Assembly: GCF_003259365.1 (NCBI RefSeq)
Contig: NZ_QLLY01000002.1
Coordinates: 1-64,000, forward strand
Direction of reading: 5' to 3'
DNA length: 64,000 nucleotides
Source of the DNA: Streptomyces sp. PsTaAH-137
GTDB taxonomy: Bacteria; Actinomycetota; Actinomycetes; Streptomycetales; Streptomycetaceae
The notes beneath the pieces were generated by a model that worked only from the letters and a program-made list of their open reading frames with translations, was not told where the DNA came from and made no database searches. Positions 16,433 to 24,765 of the stretch are shown here, piece by piece. Position 1 is the first letter of the stretch. Every line of letters begins with the position of its first letter. The position numbers were made by a program, and so were the translations under genes.

Positions 16433-17302
16433 ATGAGTACCGTGGCAGTTCACGAACAGGCGCACATCACGGCCGATCAGGTCGAGGCGAGTCTGATCGA
16501 GCGCGCCTACGCCGATCCCGCCTCCGTGCGGCCGAAGGACGCCCGCGAGCTGGGCAAGCACTTCTTCGACCGGCTCACCCAGCTCGAAGAGGGCACGCAC
16601 GAGTACAGCTACGTGCGCAATGTGCTCATCGAGATGAACCTCTCCCTGGTGCGGTACGCGGCCTCGCGCTTCAAGCACCGCGGCCAGGAGGAGATGGAGG
16701 ACATCGTCCAGGTCGGCACGATCGGCCTGATCAAGGCGATCGACCGGTTCGAGCTGACCCGCGAGGTCGAGTTCACCTCCTTCGCCGTTCCTTACATCGT
16801 CGGCGAGATCAAGCGCTTCTTCCGCGACACCTCGTGGGCCGTGCACGTGCCGCGCCGGCTCCAGGAGGCGCGGATAGAGCTCTCCAAGGCCACGGAGGAG
16901 CTGCACACCCGGCTGGGCCGCTCGCCCTCGACGGCCGAGCTGGCCGAGCTGATGCAGCTCGACGTGTCGGAGGTCGCCGAGGCGCAGAAGGCGTCCAACG
17001 GCTACAACAGCGTCTCCCTCGACGCGGCGGTCAACGGGTCGGACGACGAGTCCGACACCATGCTCGCCGACTTCATCGGCGTCGACGAGGACCGCTTCGA
17101 ACTCGTCGAGAACTTCCACTCCCTGGCGCCGCTGGTCGCCGATCTGGACGAGCGTGACCGTCGCCTGATCCACCTGCGCTTCGTCGAGGAGCGCACGCAG
17201 CAGGACATCGCGGACGAGCTCGGCTACTCGCAGATGCACGTCTCCCGCCTGATCACCAAGGTGGTGGGCAAGCTCCGTGCCGGCCTGATGGCCGCCGAGT
17301 AA
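16433..17302 (+). CDS. RNA polymerase sigma factor, SigB/SigF/SigG (group 3) type
   Basis: A 289-residue alternative sigma factor. Region 2 includes MNLSLVRYAASRF, EDIVQVGTIGLIKAIDRFE (region 2.2) and EFTSFAVPYIVGEIKRFFRD (2.3/2.4) at about 65-130. Region 3 is at about 135-215, with LGRSPSTAELAELM. The region 4 helix-turn-helix (TQQDIADELGYSQMHVSRLI) is at about 250-269. This is the stress and development class controlled by anti-sigma factors of the RsbW type. The ATG at 16433 is preferred; an in-frame GTG at 16388 would add about 15 residues. A strong terminator follows the stop. Confidence 0.93.
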   Translation: MSTVAVHEQAHITADQVEASLIERAYADPASVRPKDARELGKHFFDRLTQLEEGTHEYSYVRNVLIEMNLSLVRYAASRFKHRGQEEMEDIVQVGTIGLIKAIDRFELTREVEFTSFAVPYIVGEIKRFFRDTSWAVHVPRRLQEARIELSKATEELHTRLGRSPSTAELAELMQLDVSEVAEAQKASNGYNSVSLDAAVNGSDDESDTMLADFIGVDEDRFELVENFHSLAPLVADLDERDRRLIHLRFVEERTQQDIADELGYSQMHVSRLITKVVGKLRAGLMAAE

Positions 17303-17325
17303 TACCCCGCGCGCCTTCTCCTCCC

Positions 17326-17367
17326 AAGGCTCTGCGCCGCCCGTTCGAACGGGCGGCGCAGAGCCTT
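17326..17367. terminator. Strong terminator after the sigma factor gene
   Basis: A perfect 42-nt palindrome, 21 bases per arm and centred on TTCGAA, followed by a short T run (CCTTTTC). It separates the sigma factor gene from the convergent cation efflux gene and can act in both directions. Confidence 0.85.
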
Positions 17368-17393
17368 TTCGGTGCGGGCCGACGTCCGTGCGG

Positions 17394-18440
17394 TCAGTTC
17401 GCGCGGGCGCTCTCCGCCGGGCTCCGCCACTCCCCCGTCGGCGCCTCGACCACGTCGAGGAACATCTGGTCGGCCTCCGGCCAGCGCTCGTGCACCGTGC
17501 GCTTGATGCGCTCGCTGACCAGCTCCAGCTGCTCGCTCTCCAGGCCGGGCACCAGGTCCACGCGGGCCGCGACCAGCGTCGAGTCCATCCCGAGGCGCAT
17601 GATGTGCAGGGCCGCAACGGCCTCGATCTCCGGCTGGTCGTCGAGCAGTTCATAAATGGCGTGGTGCAGCTTCGGGTCGCCCTCGCCGATCAGCTGGTCG
17701 CGCGCGCTGGTCCCGAGGCGGTAGGCGACGAACACCAGCAGCACGCCGATGATCAGGGACGCGGTCGCCTCCCACTCGATGTGGCCCGTCGTCCTGTGCA
17801 GCACCAGACCCGCGGCCGCGAGGACGACGCCGATGACGGCGGTGGCGTCCTCGGCGAGCACCGTGCGCAGCGTCGGGTCCTCGCCGATGCCCTCGCCGGG
17901 CTGCTTGCGGACCTGGTGCACGGCGCGGGCCAGCGAGGTGCCCTCCGCGAGGAAGGCGACGCCCAGCACCACGAGCCCGACGACGAACCCGCTCTTCGAC
18001 TCCTCGGCGCCGCCTTGGGTGAACGCCTCGTACGCCTGGAAGAAGGAGAAGCAGCCGCCCATGACGAAGATTCCGACGGCGGCGAGGAGCGACCAGAAGA
18101 ACCGCTCCTTGCCGTAGCCGAAGGGGTGTTGGCGGTCCGCGGGGCGCCGGCTGCGGCGCAGCGCGGCGAGCAGGAACACCTCGTTGAGGCTGTCGGCGAC
18201 CGAGTGGGCCGCCTCGGACAGCAGCGCGGGGGACCCGGCGAAGAGTCCGCCGACCGCCTTGGCGACGGCGATCAGCAGATTCGCGCCGAGTGCCACCAGC
18301 ACGGTGAACCGGGTCTTCCGGTCCTCCGACGGGCCCTGGGCGGCGCCCTCCGGCTCGGACGATGTGTCGGCCGATGTGTCGGTCGGTGCGTCGCTCGGTG
18401 TATCGGTCGGTGTGTCGGTCACATCCGGTGTGTCGGTCAC
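17394..18440 (-). CDS. Cation diffusion facilitator (zinc/iron efflux) transporter
   Basis: A 348-residue inner-membrane protein of the CDF family, which exports Zn2+, Fe2+ or related ions by proton antiport. Six membrane segments span about 44-245. The metal site signature is SEAAHSVADSLNE (about 74-86, HxxxD), with a second acidic/histidine motif LAEDATAVIGV in segment 5 (about 191-201). A cytoplasmic C-terminal domain follows, at about 250-335. The first 32 residues are a Thr/Asp/Pro low-complexity leader of TDTP-like units, outside the conserved domain. It is convergent with the sigma factor gene. Confidence 0.9.
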   Translation of the reverse strand: MTDTPDVTDTPTDTPSDAPTDTSADTSSEPEGAAQGPSEDRKTRFTVLVALGANLLIAVAKAVGGLFAGSPALLSEAAHSVADSLNEVFLLAALRRSRRPADRQHPFGYGKERFFWSLLAAVGIFVMGGCFSFFQAYEAFTQGGAEESKSGFVVGLVVLGVAFLAEGTSLARAVHQVRKQPGEGIGEDPTLRTVLAEDATAVIGVVLAAAGLVLHRTTGHIEWEATASLIIGVLLVFVAYRLGTSARDQLIGEGDPKLHHAIYELLDDQPEIEAVAALHIMRLGMDSTLVAARVDLVPGLESEQLELVSERIKRTVHERWPEADQMFLDVVEAPTGEWRSPAESARAN

Positions 18441-18552
18441 GTCGGCATCTCGCAGTCGTCGGGGAATCGGGGAAGCGCTTGGCAGCGAACTTCCGGATAA
18501 CCGGGGCCGATGCCCCTAAACCCGGCGACCCGACGCGCCGACACACCGGTGA

Positions 18553-19284
18553 CTACTGGGCCGCGAGCTGCTTCAGGTCGACCGTGTCCCCGGCCGCGGG
18601 CTGCTCCGGCTTCACCGGCTTGCCGAAGTCGGAGAACGTGGTCGTCTCCGGCTCGCTGCCGCCGGTGGTGGTCACCTTGAGGATGTAGGGCTCGCCCTCG
18701 GCGGCGACGTAGAGGGTCGACTTCTCGTCCCCCTTGCTCTTGTGCAGGGCCAGCGCCTTCGTCCCGTCGACGGTGCTCGTGTCGCCCTTCTTCATGCCCT
18801 TGCGCTCGGACTTGTCCTCGTCCATCGCGGCGAGCAGGCCCTGCTTGTCGCACAGGCCGGTGATCTGGTTGTCCTGGGCGGGGACCTTGACCCACTTGTC
18901 GGCGACCTTCGGCACGATCTTGTCGGCGCCGGGCTGCTGCTTGAGGCTGGTGCGCCAGTACTGCTCGTCGCCCTTCAGGTAGAACACCGCCTTCACGTGC
19001 CTGACCTCGGCCTTCGCGCCCGACATGGTCACCGTGCCCTGGCAGTTCTTCTCCTGGTCGACCGCGAGGTCGATGACCATCGACTCGCCGCCGCTCTGGC
19101 TCACCTTGCCCTTCATGTGCAGGGACTCGGCCTTGCGCGTGGCGGCCACCGCCTTGTCGGCGATCTGGTCCGCGCTGTCCCCCTTGAACGCGTCGTCGCC
19201 GTCGTCCCCGCCGCCGCACGCGGCGAGGCCGGTGACGGATATGCCTGCGACCATGCACGCTGCGACTGTCCGCGCGATGCGCAT
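18553..19284 (-). CDS. Secreted lipoprotein (LppX/LprG-like)
   Basis: A 243-residue exported lipoprotein. The signal peptide ends in a lipobox, TGLAAC (Cys about residue 23), followed by a Gly/Asp linker. The mature part is a mixed beta domain with ADQIADKAVAATRKAESLHMKGKV near its start, similar to LppX/LprG-type lipid-binding folds and to common Streptomyces lipoproteins. Its ligand is unknown. The gene is isolated: the cation efflux gene lies downstream on the same strand after a 112-bp gap. The ATG at 19284 opens straight into the signal peptide. Confidence 0.82.
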   Translation of the reverse strand: MRIARTVAACMVAGISVTGLAACGGGDDGDDAFKGDSADQIADKAVAATRKAESLHMKGKVSQSGGESMVIDLAVDQEKNCQGTVTMSGAKAEVRHVKAVFYLKGDEQYWRTSLKQQPGADKIVPKVADKWVKVPAQDNQITGLCDKQGLLAAMDEDKSERKGMKKGDTSTVDGTKALALHKSKGDEKSTLYVAAEGEPYILKVTTTGGSEPETTTFSDFGKPVKPEQPAAGDTVDLKQLAAQ

Positions 19285-19424
19285 CGGACCGCCTTTCCGC
19301 GGGTGCTTCCGCCCCCGCTCACCGAGAGTTCAGGATGGAGAAACGCCCGGTTACCCCACGCGATCACGGAAACACCCGGACGTCTGCATTCCGCAAAAAA
19401 CTGCCCAAAACAGTGTGGTTTCCG

Positions 19425-20390
19425 TCAGCCGCGCGCGTTTCGAGCCAACTCCAGCCCCTTGGCCGCCCACCAGGCGCCCGCCACCGGACCGCCCCGGCAC
19501 GTCCCGTCCGACTCCCCCGGCCGCTTCACCCAGAGGTACGCGTCGATCAGCGGGTCACCGGTCCGCGTGGTCGGGGCGACGCCCAGGGCGCGGCCGGGCG
19601 GGTTGCACCACGCGTCCGTGCCGCTGTACGGGCCGTTGCCGTTCCGGCTGGTGTCGACGACGAGGCGCTTGCCACCGCCGAGGGCCGTCAGCAGTCGGCG
19701 CCCGTAGGCCGAACTCTCCCCATTCGTACGGTAGTTGGATACGTTCAGCGCCACTCCGTCGGCCTTGCCCACGCCCGCCGCACGGAGCGCCGCCGCCAGC
19801 TGCCACACGTCCGGGATCCAGCTCGCGTTCCCCGCGTCGAGGTACACGCGGGTGCGCGGCAGCGCCGAGAGCCGGTTCACCGCGTAGGCCAGCAGTCCGT
19901 TCCGCTCCTTGGTGTCGGCGCCGGCGCACCCCGCCACCGTCGAGGCCACCGCGTCGGGCTCGACGATCACGTACGCGGAGCGTGAACCGATGCCGGAGGC
20001 GAAGGAGTTGACGTACGCGCGGTAGGCCGCCGCGTCACCGGCGCCGCCCGCCGAGTGCAGGCCGCAGTCGCGGTGCGGGATGTGGTAGGCGACCAGGACC
20101 GGGGTGCGGCCGGTGCGGGTCGCGGCCAGGGTGACGGAGCGGACCGCCGGGCCGGGGTTCGCGCCGTTGAGCCAGGTCGCCTGGGGGCGGGTCGCGATGC
20201 GGTCGATGAGCCGGGCCTCGGCCGGCCGGCCCTGGGCGCGGTAGGCCGCCGCCTGACGGGCCGCCGCGGTGTCCGGGTCGACCCAGAAGGTGGCGGCCGG
20301 GCCCGCCGCGGGGTGCGCGGCCGACGCCGGGGTCAGGGTGAGGAACGCGGCCAGCAGGGCGCCCAGGACGGGGCGCGGAGACGTGAACAT
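19425..20390 (-). CDS. Secreted glycoside hydrolase family 6 protein (cellulase-like)
   Basis: An exported protein of about 321 residues with a Sec signal at 1-25 and a single GH6 catalytic domain. Family motifs are clear: YHIPHRDCG (the proposed catalytic acid region), VIVEPDAV, YLDAGNASWIPDV, ALNVSNY, VVDTSRNGNGP, WCNPPGRALG and DAYLWVKRPGESDG. GH6 enzymes invert the anomeric configuration while cutting beta-1,4-glucans. There is no cellulose-binding module. The ATG at 20390 gives a good signal peptide; a TTG at 20420 would add 10 residues. It is downstream of the NCS1 transporter gene on the same strand. Confidence 0.88.
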   Translation of the reverse strand: MFTSPRPVLGALLAAFLTLTPASAAHPAAGPAATFWVDPDTAAARQAAAYRAQGRPAEARLIDRIATRPQATWLNGANPGPAVRSVTLAATRTGRTPVLVAYHIPHRDCGLHSAGGAGDAAAYRAYVNSFASGIGSRSAYVIVEPDAVASTVAGCAGADTKERNGLLAYAVNRLSALPRTRVYLDAGNASWIPDVWQLAAALRAAGVGKADGVALNVSNYRTNGESSAYGRRLLTALGGGKRLVVDTSRNGNGPYSGTDAWCNPPGRALGVAPTTRTGDPLIDAYLWVKRPGESDGTCRGGPVAGAWWAAKGLELARNARG

Positions 20391-20484
20391 GGCCGGATGA
20401 TCGTCGGGGGCCCGGCCCAACGGGCCCCGCGACGGGCCGGGTTGCCCCCGAATGCACTCGTTCGGCCGCGCCCCGCGCCGTGGG

Positions 20485-21942
20485 TCAGGCGGCGGCCCGC
20501 TCGGTGCGGCAGATCAGCCCGTACAGGCCGGCGGCCACCGCGGTTCCGATGAACCACGAGTACGCGGCGACCTGGTCGAAGTACGGCACCAGGGCCAGGA
20601 CGACGGCGAGCGCAGCCGACGGGACGAAGGCCGCGAGCGCCTTCGGGTTCACGCCCCGGCGGTAGTAGTAGCGGGAGCCGGGCGTCGCGTCGAAGAGGGC
20701 GGCGGTGTCGATCCTGCCGCGCTTGACCCAGAAGTAGTCGAGCATGATGACGCCGAACAGCGGGCCCAGGAAGGCGCCCAGGCCGCCGAGGAAGTAGTTC
20801 ACGACGTTCGGGTTCGAGTACAGGTTCCACGGCGTGACCACGAGCGCGGCCACGGTCGATATCGCTCCGCCGATCTTGAACGTGATCTTCTGCGGCCAGA
20901 CGTTCGCCAAGTCGTAGGCCGGGGAGACGAAGTTGGCGACGATGTTCACGCCCATGGTGGCGATGGCGAAGGTCAGCGCGCCGAAGATCAGGACCCAGGT
21001 GTTGCCGATCCGGGCGACCAGCATCGCCGGGTCGGTGATCGCCTCGCCGAACACCTCGACGCTGCCCGCCGTCACGACCACCGAAAGGACCACGAACGCG
21101 GTGGAGTTGACGGGCAGGCCCCAGAAGTTTCCGCGCCGGACCGTCGTGTAGTCGGGGGCGAAGCGCGAGAAGTCGCAGAAGTTGAGCATGAGCGTGCCGT
21201 ACGTCGCGAGGATCAGGCCGATCGCGCCGAACCACTGCCGGAACTGCTCGCCCGTCGAGACCGGGTGCGGAGTGGTGGTGAGCGAGATCGTCCAGCCCGC
21301 CTTCGCCCAGATCCAGACCGCGAGAGCGAGCATCACGACCCAGATCGCCGGGCCGCAGAAGTCCTGGAACTTGCGGACCGACTCCATGCCCTGCGTGATG
21401 ATCAGGAACTGCACCAGCCACAGCGTCAGGAAGGACGCCCAGCCCAGCGCGTGCAGGCCGAGGAACGAGTGGCGGGTCCAGGACTCCACGCCGGGGAAGG
21501 CCGCCAGCACCATCACGTTCACCGCGACCGACGCCAGATAGGTCTGGATGCCGTACCACATGATGGCGATCACGGCCCGGACCAGCGCCGGGATGTTGGC
21601 GCCCCAGACGCCGAAACCGATCCGGCTGACGACCGGGAACGGCACGCCGTGGCGCTGGCCTATGCGGCCCATCGCGTTGCAGCCCGCGTAGATGATGACG
21701 AAGCCGATGAGCAGGGCCGTGAAGATCTGCCAGGCGTTGAGGCCGAGCACCAACAGGCCGGCCGCGAAGGTGTAGTTGCCGAGGTTGTGGACGTCGGACA
21801 TCCACAGGGCGAAGAGGTCGTAGACCTTCCAGGTGCGTTCCTTGTCGCCCGCGGGCGCCAGGTCCTCGTTGACCAGACGGGGGTCGGGGACGAAGTCACC
21901 GCCGCCCCACGAGGACGTCTTCACCGGTTCGGCCACGGACAT
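20485..21942 (-). CDS. NCS1-family nucleobase:cation symporter
   Basis: A 485-residue inner-membrane transporter with about 12 membrane segments. The family signature is at the N-terminus: NEDLAPAGDKERTW, then SDVHNLGNYTFAAGL (about 50-64). The NFCDFSRFAPDYT motif in the middle (about 263-275) is typical of NCS1 proteins, which take up uracil, allantoin, hydantoins, cytosine or thiamine-like compounds with Na+ or H+. The specific substrate is not decidable. The start at 21942 has CCCAGGAGG upstream. A palindrome in its promoter region and a divergent GntR gene indicate local control. Confidence 0.9.
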   Translation of the reverse strand: MSVAEPVKTSSWGGGDFVPDPRLVNEDLAPAGDKERTWKVYDLFALWMSDVHNLGNYTFAAGLLVLGLNAWQIFTALLIGFVIIYAGCNAMGRIGQRHGVPFPVVSRIGFGVWGANIPALVRAVIAIMWYGIQTYLASVAVNVMVLAAFPGVESWTRHSFLGLHALGWASFLTLWLVQFLIITQGMESVRKFQDFCGPAIWVVMLALAVWIWAKAGWTISLTTTPHPVSTGEQFRQWFGAIGLILATYGTLMLNFCDFSRFAPDYTTVRRGNFWGLPVNSTAFVVLSVVVTAGSVEVFGEAITDPAMLVARIGNTWVLIFGALTFAIATMGVNIVANFVSPAYDLANVWPQKITFKIGGAISTVAALVVTPWNLYSNPNVVNYFLGGLGAFLGPLFGVIMLDYFWVKRGRIDTAALFDATPGSRYYYRRGVNPKALAAFVPSAALAVVLALVPYFDQVAAYSWFIGTAVAAGLYGLICRTERAAA

Positions 21943-21977
21943 GGGAGCCTCCTGGGTCCTGGGCCCTGGGACACCCC

Positions 21978-21991
21978 TTTGGTATACCAAA
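21978..21991. promoter_or_regulatory. Palindromic GntR-type operator
   Basis: TTTGGTATACCAAA is a perfect 14-bp palindrome. The core TGGTATACCA is a good fit for the TGGTNTACCA pattern of FadR-subfamily GntR regulators. It lies 35 bp before the NCS1 start and 96 bp before the divergent GntR gene, so it could control both. Confidence 0.75.
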
Positions 21992-22086
21992 GCGCCGCCA
22001 TGGTCCCGCTCCCGGCAACTCCCGGCAATAACCGCGCAGTTACGTCTCGGTAAATCGCCCCGGCCCGAATCGGCGAGGATGGGCGC

Positions 22087-22755
22087 ATGACGACGGCTGA
22101 ACCGCTGGGCGCGGTGCGCGAGCGCGTCCTGGGGGCGTTGCGGGCGGACATCGTCGCGGGGCGGCTGCGGCCCGGCGACCGGCTGGTCGAGCGGGAGCTC
22201 GCCGAGCGGTTCGGGGTGTCACGGGTGCCGGTGCGCGAGGCCGTACGGGCGCTGGTCACCGAGGGCTTCGTCACCTTCGAGACGCCCCGGCGCGCGGTCG
22301 TGCGCACGCTCACCCGCGCCGATGTCACCGAACTCTTCCAACTGCGGGAGGCGTTGGAGGTCTACGCAGCCGGGCTCGCCGCCGAGCGGGCGACGGAGGC
22401 CGACCTCGCGCGGCTCGCCCTCCTCCTCGACCGCGCCGCCGAGGCGACCCGCGCGGACGACGCCGAGACCCTGACCGACGTCAACTCCCGCTTCCACGAC
22501 GACCTGCTCGCCCTGGCCGGCAACACCCTCCTGGTCACCGTCATGCAGCCGGTCGCGGGCCGCCTGCGCTGGCTGACCCGCCGCAACGAGGAATGGCCGC
22601 AGCAACTGGCCGAACACCACGAGCTGTACGCGGCCGTGGCAGCGGGGGACGCGGAGCGGGCACGCTCCGTGGCACTGGCCCACGTACGGACCAACTACCG
22701 CTCCACCGTGCGCCATCTCTTCGACGAGGCGGAGACGCCGCCGGACCTGCCGTGA
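22087..22755 (+). CDS. GntR-family transcriptional regulator (FadR/FCD type)
   Basis: A 222-residue regulator. The N-terminal winged helix (about 5-75) includes LRPGDRLVERELAERFGVSR and the recognition stretch VPVREAVRALVTEGFV. The C-terminal FCD ligand domain (about 80-210) contains the metal-binding residues of the subfamily: a DVNSRFHDDLL segment (D and H) and later EHHELYAAVAAGD and HVRTNYRS. It likely binds the palindrome at 21978-21991 and controls the divergent NCS1 transporter in response to that transporter's substrate or a derivative. The stop is one base from the end of the convergent MFS gene. Confidence 0.9.
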   Translation: MTTAEPLGAVRERVLGALRADIVAGRLRPGDRLVERELAERFGVSRVPVREAVRALVTEGFVTFETPRRAVVRTLTRADVTELFQLREALEVYAAGLAAERATEADLARLALLLDRAAEATRADDAETLTDVNSRFHDDLLALAGNTLLVTVMQPVAGRLRWLTRRNEEWPQQLAEHHELYAAVAAGDAERARSVALAHVRTNYRSTVRHLFDEAETPPDLP

Positions 22756-22756
22756 G

Positions 22757-23956
22757 TCACTCCGCCTTGATGGTCCGCATCCGCCCGTACGCGTACACGC
22801 ACCCGGCGAGCGCCAGGTCGGACAGGAGCATGAAGCCGATGGAGTACGAGTCCTTGGCGCTGTAGATGGCGCCCATCACCAGCGGCGGGACGAAGCCGCC
22901 GAGGCCGCCCATCGCACCGACGATGCCGGTGACGGAGCCGACCTGGGGCTGCGGGGTGACCTGGGAGACCAGGGCGAAGACGGAGCCGCTCGCGGTGCCG
23001 AGGCCCGCTGCCATCAGCAGGAAGCAGATGGTGCCCATCGGGTTCAGCTGCGGGTCGAACGCCTGCATGATCGCAAAGAGGGCGACGACGGCGAGGGCGC
23101 ACGAGGTGACGACCGCCGGGTGGATGCGGTCGGAGAGCCAGCCGCCGATCGGGCGGAAGATGACGGTGACCAGGGCGAAGCCGGCGGCCTTGGTGCCCGC
23201 GTCGGTGGGGCTGAGTTCGTACCAGGTCTTCAGGTACGTCGGCAGGTACACGCCGAAGGCGACGATGCCGCCGAAGCCGATCGCGTAGAGGGCGGAGAGT
23301 TCCCAGGTGACGCGGAGCTTCCCGGCGCTGCCGAGCCGCTTGCCGAGGGAGGTCGTGGGGATCTTGCGGTCGGGGTGGTCGGTGATCAGGGCGGCCGCCA
23401 GGATCGCGTACGCGGCCAGGGCGATGGCGACGACGATGAACGGCAGGTTCTCGCCGTGCTTGGCCATGCGCGGCGTGAAGTAGCCGGACAGGGCGACGCC
23501 GCCCATGCCCATGCCGAAGATGCCGAGCGCGAGGCCGCGGTGGGCGGGCGGGAACCAGGAGTTCACCAGCGGGATGCCGATGGCGAAGGTGGTGCCGCCG
23601 AGGCCCAGCAGAAAGCCGACGACGATCATCGCGAGGAAGTTGTGCCGGGCCGGGATCACCAGCAGCACGGGGATGATGGTGAGCGCCGAGATCAGCGGGA
23701 ACAGCAGCTTGGCGCCGTAGCGGTCGGTGAGCGCGCCGACCGGGATGCGGCCGAGCGAGCCGACGAGCACGGGCACCGCGACGAGGAAGGACTGGGCAAA
23801 CGAGCTGAGGCCCAGGTCCGAGCCGAAGACGCCGGCGAGCGGCGCGATCAGGTTCCAGGCCCAGAAGGTGAGCGCGAAGCCCACCGTAGCCACGACCAGG
23901 TTGCGGTAGGCGGCGGCCGGGGGCTTGAGGTGCTGCGGAGTCTCCGTTGGCGTCAC
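22757..23956 (-). CDS. MFS transporter, NarK-like (nitrate/nitrite porter family)
   Basis: A 399-residue transporter with 12 membrane segments. The NarK/NNP-subfamily features are LTFWAWNLIAPLAGVFG in segment 1, GRIPVGALTDRYGAK in the loop after segment 2, and GLGGTTFAIGIPLVNSWFPPAHRGLALGIFGMG (about 122-154). This resembles nitrate/nitrite transporters, though substrate cannot be proved. The GTG at 23956 has an unusually close GAAAGG. It is 19 bp downstream of the uracil-DNA glycosylase gene on the same strand, so the two may be co-transcribed. No nitrate reductase lies nearby; the FdhF-like gene is 30 kb away. Confidence 0.88.
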   Translation of the reverse strand: MTPTETPQHLKPPAAAYRNLVVATVGFALTFWAWNLIAPLAGVFGSDLGLSSFAQSFLVAVPVLVGSLGRIPVGALTDRYGAKLLFPLISALTIIPVLLVIPARHNFLAMIVVGFLLGLGGTTFAIGIPLVNSWFPPAHRGLALGIFGMGMGGVALSGYFTPRMAKHGENLPFIVVAIALAAYAILAAALITDHPDRKIPTTSLGKRLGSAGKLRVTWELSALYAIGFGGIVAFGVYLPTYLKTWYELSPTDAGTKAAGFALVTVIFRPIGGWLSDRIHPAVVTSCALAVVALFAIMQAFDPQLNPMGTICFLLMAAGLGTASGSVFALVSQVTPQPQVGSVTGIVGAMGGLGGFVPPLVMGAIYSAKDSYSIGFMLLSDLALAGCVYAYGRMRTIKAE

Positions 23957-23975
23957 CCTTTCACGCTAGGAAGGG

Positions 23976-24749
23976 TCACCTGTCCGCACCTGATCTGTTG
24001 CTCCGTTCGGTGACGGACGGCTCGGCGGGCGGCTCAGAGGGCGGGTCGGCGGGCGGGCGCACCGGAAGGCCCGCCGCGGCCGCGGCCCCGCCGAGCACCT
24101 CCCGCAGCATCCCGGGCGTGAGCCGTCCCGTGAAGGTGTTGCGCTGGCTGACGTGGAAGCAGCCGAACAGAACGAGCCCGTCGAGGTCGACGCGGACGCC
24201 GTGGCCGAAAGCCGGGCGGGGCCGGGGCAGGTTCCAGCCGGCCGAGGCGAACGCGGGCCACGCCGCCTGCCAGCCGAACGCGCCGAGCACGACGACGGCG
24301 CGCAGGGCGGGCCGCAGCAGTTCCAGCTCGCGCACCAGCCAGGGACGGCAGGTGTCGCGCTCGGCCGGGGTGGGCTTGTTGGCGGGCGGGGCGCAGTGCA
24401 CGGGGGACGTGATGCGGACGCCGTGCAGGGTCAGGCCGTCGTCGGCGGCGACCGCGTCCGGCCGTGAGGCGAGCCCGAGGTCGTACAGGGCCTGGTAGAG
24501 GACGTCTCCGGAGCGGTCGCCGGTGAACATCCGGCCGGTGCGGTTGGCGCCGTGCGCGGCCGGTGCCAGGCCCACGATGAGCAGCGACGCGTCGGGCGGG
24601 CCGAATCCGGGGACCGGCCTGCCCCAGTACGTCTCGTCGGCGAAGGCCGCCCGCTTCTCGCGGGCGACCTCCTCGCGCCAGGCGACGAGCCGGGGGCAGG
24701 CCCGGCAGTGGGTGATCCGCGCGTCGAGCTCCCCCAGGGCGTCGTTCAT
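23976..24749 (-). CDS. Family 5 uracil-DNA glycosylase (UdgB)
   Basis: A 257-residue DNA repair enzyme that removes uracil and other deaminated bases. It has the iron-sulfur cysteines of family 4/5 enzymes: C-x2-C in THCRACPRL near residues 14-22, and later Cys in HCAPPANKP and CRPWL. Motif 1 is [21 protein letters not shown] (about 61-81), where the family 5 Ala-rich sequence replaces a polar catalytic residue. Motif 2 is [14 protein letters not shown] (about 199-212). The C-terminal 30 residues are a proline/serine-rich extension. The ATG at 24749 is clear. Confidence 0.9.
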   Translation of the reverse strand: MNDALGELDARITHCRACPRLVAWREEVAREKRAAFADETYWGRPVPGFGPPDASLLIVGLAPAAHGANRTGRMFTGDRSGDVLYQALYDLGLASRPDAVAADDGLTLHGVRITSPVHCAPPANKPTPAERDTCRPWLVRELELLRPALRAVVVLGAFGWQAAWPAFASAGWNLPRPRPAFGHGVRVDLDGLVLFGCFHVSQRNTFTGRLTPGMLREVLGGAAAAAGLPVRPPADPPSEPPAEPSVTERSNRSGADR

Positions 24750-24765
24750 GCATCCGACGATAGGC

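Noticed and set aside
16388-16435. GTG at 16388 as start of the sigma factor
   Set aside because: In frame, but the added residues do not match the usual N-terminus, and the candidate promoter would leave almost no leader. ATG at 16433 is preferred, not proven.
18370-18440. Tandem GTCGGT-like repeats considered as an operator or microsatellite
   Set aside because: They are simply the coding sequence of the Thr/Asp/Pro-rich N-terminus of the cation efflux protein.
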